Assembly: GCA_964648985.1 (NCBI GenBank)
Contig: CAZYMS010000003.1
Location: 15,493-79,492, forward strand
Source: JAEUSE01 sp964648985
GTDB lineage: Bacteria > Patescibacteriota > Doudnabacteria > UBA920
DNA: 64,000 bases
Reading direction: 5' to 3'
Shown piece by piece: positions 61,186 through 64,000 of the stretch. The position numbers and the translations under genes are program-made. Each line of letters opens with the position of its first letter. Positions within the stretch are counted from its first letter, which is position 1. The notes under the pieces were generated by a model, which saw nothing but the letters and a program-made list of their open reading frames with translations, was not told the DNA's origin and ran no database searches.

Positions 61186-62865
61186 CTAAATTTTGCTATC
61201 GGTTATGCCTTCTTCTCTTGCCTTCCTTAGTTTATTTGCATACCCTTCAATATCCAGTCCGCTTTTTTGAGTAAACTTTCTAATATGCTTATTCAGTCCA
61301 ATTTGTGTTTGTAGACTAGCTTGATATGTTCCCAAGCAGTGATGAATCATGTCTTGAATGTCTTTTAACGACTTCAGTTCAGGCTCCAAATCAAAGCCAC
61401 GCTGGCGCAAAAAACGCAAAACCCTTAAAGCGTGCGCCCACGCATCTCTTTCTTCTCTGATAAAATCTTCTATCAACGGCCTGATCTTATCGCTTTGGAT
61501 ATAAAAATCATTTCTTTTAAAATTAAGGTCTTCGTCTTTTACCTCAACCTCTAGAGAACTAATTTTAAACTTATCACTCCCCAATTCCTGATCGGTATAT
61601 ATATAATCCTTTCCTATACTTACACCGACTTCGGCCAATTCGCGTTTTGCCCAATCAAACTCCCACTCTTCTTCCTCTTCTACTGTAGTCTCACCCCGTT
61701 TATCATCAGAATTTTCTCCTCTGGCTTCCTGGTGTAATTTGGTGAAGCGCTGGAGCAATTCTAATTGCAGAGTAACCTTGCGATGGAACCTTTCCCAGTT
61801 AGCCCTACCTTTATTGCTATGGTATTTAGACTGCCAAGCATGAGCGATTTCATGCAATAAAGTTAGCAGATCACCTTTTTTAACTAAGTGACCATAACCC
61901 ACCCTTTCTAGAGCAGCATTCGCATAAAACATATCTTCAGCTGCTTGGTTACCATTATATGCTTCAAGAGTTACAGGCACCAATAGGTTTTCCGACTTTA
62001 TCACCCTGTTATCACCCTCGCCAGACTCGATGAACCCGCGCTTCACTTCTCCCATTTCCGCTGGCATAAAAATGAAACCTACTGGCAATAATTCATTCAG
62101 CTCGAGAGTATCACCCGTCTCCTTGTTATGGATAAATAAACTTGCAGTGCAATAGTTCCAATCCTCATATAGATTATTTCCCACAACTTCTTCCACAGTA
62201 TTATGCCCGCCCTCTTGATTTACAACTTGGGTTAGGAACTCAAATTTATACCCCCCTCTTTGTTCACTCGACCTATAAATGGGCCTTTCTGTTAGTTTTT
62301 CGATGTTATACTGTGAAATCCGGGCATGCTCAGCCCTGAGCGTCTGTGATTTTCGCGCATATAATCCACGGACTGCATATATTTCACTCAATGCGCCCTC
62401 CCCACGTCTTTTTAGCGCTGAATCAGTCTCTTTAAAGTGGTGTTCCTTATCAGGCTTAGTATGCCCATGTTTAGCCAAAAAGTTATAAAACCGGCCCACA
62501 CTTTTACTCAACTTTATAGAACGATTCACTGAGGCCACATAGGCGTTTACAATTTTATCTTCGCTAATAATAAAATTAGGTGCAATATCAACTATTTTGT
62601 CTTTAACTCTCTCCCATAGCTCACGGAAAGAAATCTCTCTGGACTTTCCCTCCACCACTTCAACACTACGGATACCAAAAGGATCACGTAAAGTTTCTTC
62701 CTCTGCCAATTGCCCAAGCTTCTTCTCAATTTGGCGGTCTAATAACTCAGTACTTGTGTCCTCCGACTCCTTACCCAAAAGACCCCACGGATCTTTTCGT
62801 TCGACTTCTTCGGGGGCTTCAGAGCCGGAATTTTTATCAAACTGGTAGCCTAGCTCCGATTTCAT
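61186..62865 (-). CDS. Putative zinc metallopeptidase (HEIAH), otherwise unrecognised
   Basis: 559 residues, soluble, highly charged, no signal peptide. The only clear motif is HEIAH (338-342) in LLHEIAHAWQSKYH, the gluzincin-type HExxH helix. A Glu- and Asp-rich segment (GETTVEEEEEWEFDWAK) follows and could hold the third ligand (e.g. the acid in WAKRELAEVGV). It could be a large cytoplasmic protease or an ImmA/IrrE-like regulator; no wHTH is seen. Other parts match nothing known to me. Confidence 0.6.
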   Translation of the reverse strand: MKSELGYQFDKNSGSEAPEEVERKDPWGLLGKESEDTSTELLDRQIEKKLGQLAEEETLRDPFGIRSVEVVEGKSREISFRELWERVKDKIVDIAPNFIISEDKIVNAYVASVNRSIKLSKSVGRFYNFLAKHGHTKPDKEHHFKETDSALKRRGEGALSEIYAVRGLYARKSQTLRAEHARISQYNIEKLTERPIYRSSEQRGGYKFEFLTQVVNQEGGHNTVEEVVGNNLYEDWNYCTASLFIHNKETGDTLELNELLPVGFIFMPAEMGEVKRGFIESGEGDNRVIKSENLLVPVTLEAYNGNQAAEDMFYANAALERVGYGHLVKKGDLLTLLHEIAHAWQSKYHSNKGRANWERFHRKVTLQLELLQRFTKLHQEARGENSDDKRGETTVEEEEEWEFDWAKRELAEVGVSIGKDYIYTDQELGSDKFKISSLEVEVKDEDLNFKRNDFYIQSDKIRPLIEDFIREERDAWAHALRVLRFLRQRGFDLEPELKSLKDIQDMIHHCLGTYQASLQTQIGLNKHIRKFTQKSGLDIEGYANKLRKAREEGITDSKI

Positions 62866-62930
62866 ATATCACTAAGTATACAGTAGTTATAGAAATTTCG
62901 CTTCAACCCGTTCGATTCCTCACACCAACA

Positions 62931-62967
62931 AACAAAATGCCTTACCATAAAGGTAAGGCATTTTGTT
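62931..62967 (-). terminator. Terminator of the 63140-63736 lipoprotein gene
   Basis: A 16-bp stem around loop ATAAA (CAAAATGCCTTACC / GGTAAGGCATTTTG), then TTTGTT on the minus strand. Confidence 0.75.
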
Positions 62968-63139
62968 TGGCAGGACGTAGTACGAGCTATTGGAACTTAT
63001 TTTAGAACAAATCCTGTTTTCTATATACCATTATTTTTGTAGATTCATTTTTTACTTGCTCGTTTTTTCGATATAAATGAAAACGCCACATCTTTTGGAA
63101 AAGACGGGCGCTTCGGTTATTCTTGCGAGTTGAGTTTGA

Positions 63140-63736
63140 TTATTTGGGCTTCAGTTTGAAATCGGCGTACGTTTCGCCGAATACATCTTCCACCCAGATG
63201 AGGTTGGCATAAGTGGCGGTAATGCGAATCATTTGGCGGTCTGCGACCTTGAAAGGCATTTTGTATGTACCGTCCTGTTCAGTTGCCACCGTGTACGGCT
63301 GGTCGTTCCAAGGGCGATTAGCCGTCACCATTGCTCCTTGAAGCGGCTTGCCTTTTTGGTCGCGGATAATTCCGCGAACCTCAACCACTTCGACTGGCTC
63401 CAAATGAATGGTAGCCTTGGGATTTCTATCCTCCCCTAAGATTATCTCGCCGTGCGCTTTAGCAAACGAACAGGGTCGCTGGTAGTCAAACGTAACCCTT
63501 TGGCCTCTCATCGCTTTGATATCGGTTACCCAGACTCTGCGGCTTTCATACACGCCAGGGTCGCCTGTCGGTTCAAACTTCATTACATCTTCGCAGTCTC
63601 CCGCAGGTCGGATTGCAAATCCATTTTTATCCTGCACAGTGACTTCGATTCTGTAATCTTGCGCTGGCCTTCCACAAGCCAGGAATGATAAGACTGCCAA
63701 AGCAAACGCAATACTCAACAAAGCTCTTTTGAGCAT
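63140..63736 (-). CDS. Lipoprotein with a carboxypeptidase-regulatory-like (CnaB-type) domain
   Basis: 198 residues from ATG with AGGAGG upstream. Lipobox LSFLAC (Cys21). The C-terminal ~85 residues (VEVRGIIRDQKGKPLQGAMV, TEQDGTYKMPF) are a CarboxypepD_reg-like beta-sandwich. The N-terminal part is another beta domain. Surface-anchored, role unknown. GC-rich for this genome. Confidence 0.75.
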   Translation of the reverse strand: MLKRALLSIAFALAVLSFLACGRPAQDYRIEVTVQDKNGFAIRPAGDCEDVMKFEPTGDPGVYESRRVWVTDIKAMRGQRVTFDYQRPCSFAKAHGEIILGEDRNPKATIHLEPVEVVEVRGIIRDQKGKPLQGAMVTANRPWNDQPYTVATEQDGTYKMPFKVADRQMIRITATYANLIWVEDVFGETYADFKLKPK

Positions 63737-63815
63737 GATTTCTAACCTCCTGTTGCAATTGGGATTGATGTTCTCACTATTTACAGTGACGATTTGTGAG
63801 ACAATACTATACTAT

Positions 63816-63844
63816 ATATCTCGCAAATTGTCAATATAAACGTT
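63816..63844 (-). promoter_or_regulatory. Promoter of the 63140-63736 lipoprotein gene
   Basis: TTGACA and TATAGT on the minus strand with a 17-bp spacer. ATTTGCGAG and CTCACAAAT form an inverted repeat around it, a possible operator. Confidence 0.75.
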
Positions 63845-63913
63845 GTCGCGATATGTGGCAATGACAGAAACCGGCTAATCACCCCCGGGTCCGATTCTAC
63901 TCTAGCCCTATAC

Positions 63914-63943
63914 AAAATCACCGCACATTTGTGCGGTGATTTT
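63914..63943 (-). terminator. Terminator of tRNA-Trp
   Basis: AAAATCACCGCAC / GTGCGGTGATTTT with a 4-base loop, just after the tRNA on the minus strand. Confidence 0.8.
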
Positions 63944-63945
63944 GC

Positions 63946-64000
63946 TGGCAGGGGGTGTAGGAATCGAACCCACGCGAGCGGTTTTGGAGACCGCCGTACT
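63946..64000 (-). tRNA. tRNA-Trp (CCA anticodon), 5' part outside the window
   Basis: Anticodon stem GCGGT/ACCGC with loop CTCCAAA (anticodon CCA), T-arm GTGGG-TTCGATT-CCTAC, 3' acceptor ACCCCCT, discriminator G and encoded CCA. The acceptor 5' strand and most of the D-arm lie beyond the right edge. Confidence 0.92.

Noticed and set aside
62899..62928. tRNA 3' fragment (GTTCGATTC followed by ACACCA)
   Set aside because: The T-stem does not pair and no other arm is found, so the likeness is limited to a few bases.

Overview
This window looks like part of a metagenome-assembled genome of a Candidate Phyla Radiation (Patescibacteria, Parcubacteria-like) bacterium. The support is the combination of a DUF4012 protein, a PaaX/Cas2-like regulator, a compact MraY-MurL-MurD-FtsW cluster, a single short type IV pilus operon, many tiny membrane peptides, and spacers filled with word-like inverted repeats. 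This placement is inference; no marker phylogeny was possible. The window has one scaffold gap (N at 19774-19873). It is flanked by identical 55-bp copies, so it is an assembly artefact rather than missing DNA.

Layout. 1-6350: cell-surface glycan enzymes (a partial WecA-like phosphoglycosyl transferase, a membrane GT2 and two GT39-type membrane glycosyltransferases). 6585-9492: a secreted Ig-like protein and tiny membrane peptides. 9727-16644: an exopolysaccharide locus with an NDP-sugar epimerase, a processive GT2 synthase, two secreted CE4 deacetylases and a stand-alone copy of the domain fused to one of them. 16886-17298: a Lys/Ala-rich histone-H1-like peptide with a long structured leader. 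17526-25061: a complete F1Fo ATP synthase operon, read leftwards. Next come tRNA-Thr, tRNA-Gly and a lipoprotein. 26911-31579: a parvulin foldase, FtsB/DivIC, a PH-domain protein, a GNAT enzyme and LepA. 31722-42468: MurJ, a DUF4012 protein, and an envelope cluster of FtsW, MurD, MurL, a D-aminoacylase-like hydrolase and MraY. 43163-48746: type IV pilus operon (PilB, PilC, four pilins or pseudopilins including one with a beta-propeller, and PilX-like). 48870-49490: a PaaX/Cas2-like regulator bracketed by near-identical perfect palindromes. 49795-56286: Nudix, M13 peptidase, deformylase, nucleoside kinase, HAD and other enzymes. 56359-58179: RNase J. 58474-63736: accessory genes, including a TPM-domain protein, a HEIAH metalloprotease-like protein and a lipoprotein. 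A partial tRNA-Trp ends the window.

Main points of interest. (1) Repeat elements sit in frame inside housekeeping genes: two in atpG, one in lepA, and word-like repeats in a GT39 gene. (2) 42-44-bp perfect palindromes flank the PaaX/Cas2-like gene. (3) A dyad motif (AATACTAGACAGTATT) recurs three times, each time upstream of a leftward gene; two copies also bracket a GC-rich deacetylase gene. (4) MurL beside MurD suggests the L-Glu-then-epimerise route to D-Glu in peptidoglycan. (5) A pilin-like N-terminus is fused to an LVIVD-type beta-propeller, a candidate pilus-tip protein. (6) Micropeptide genes have clear promoters, and one has a terminator-like hairpin in its leader.
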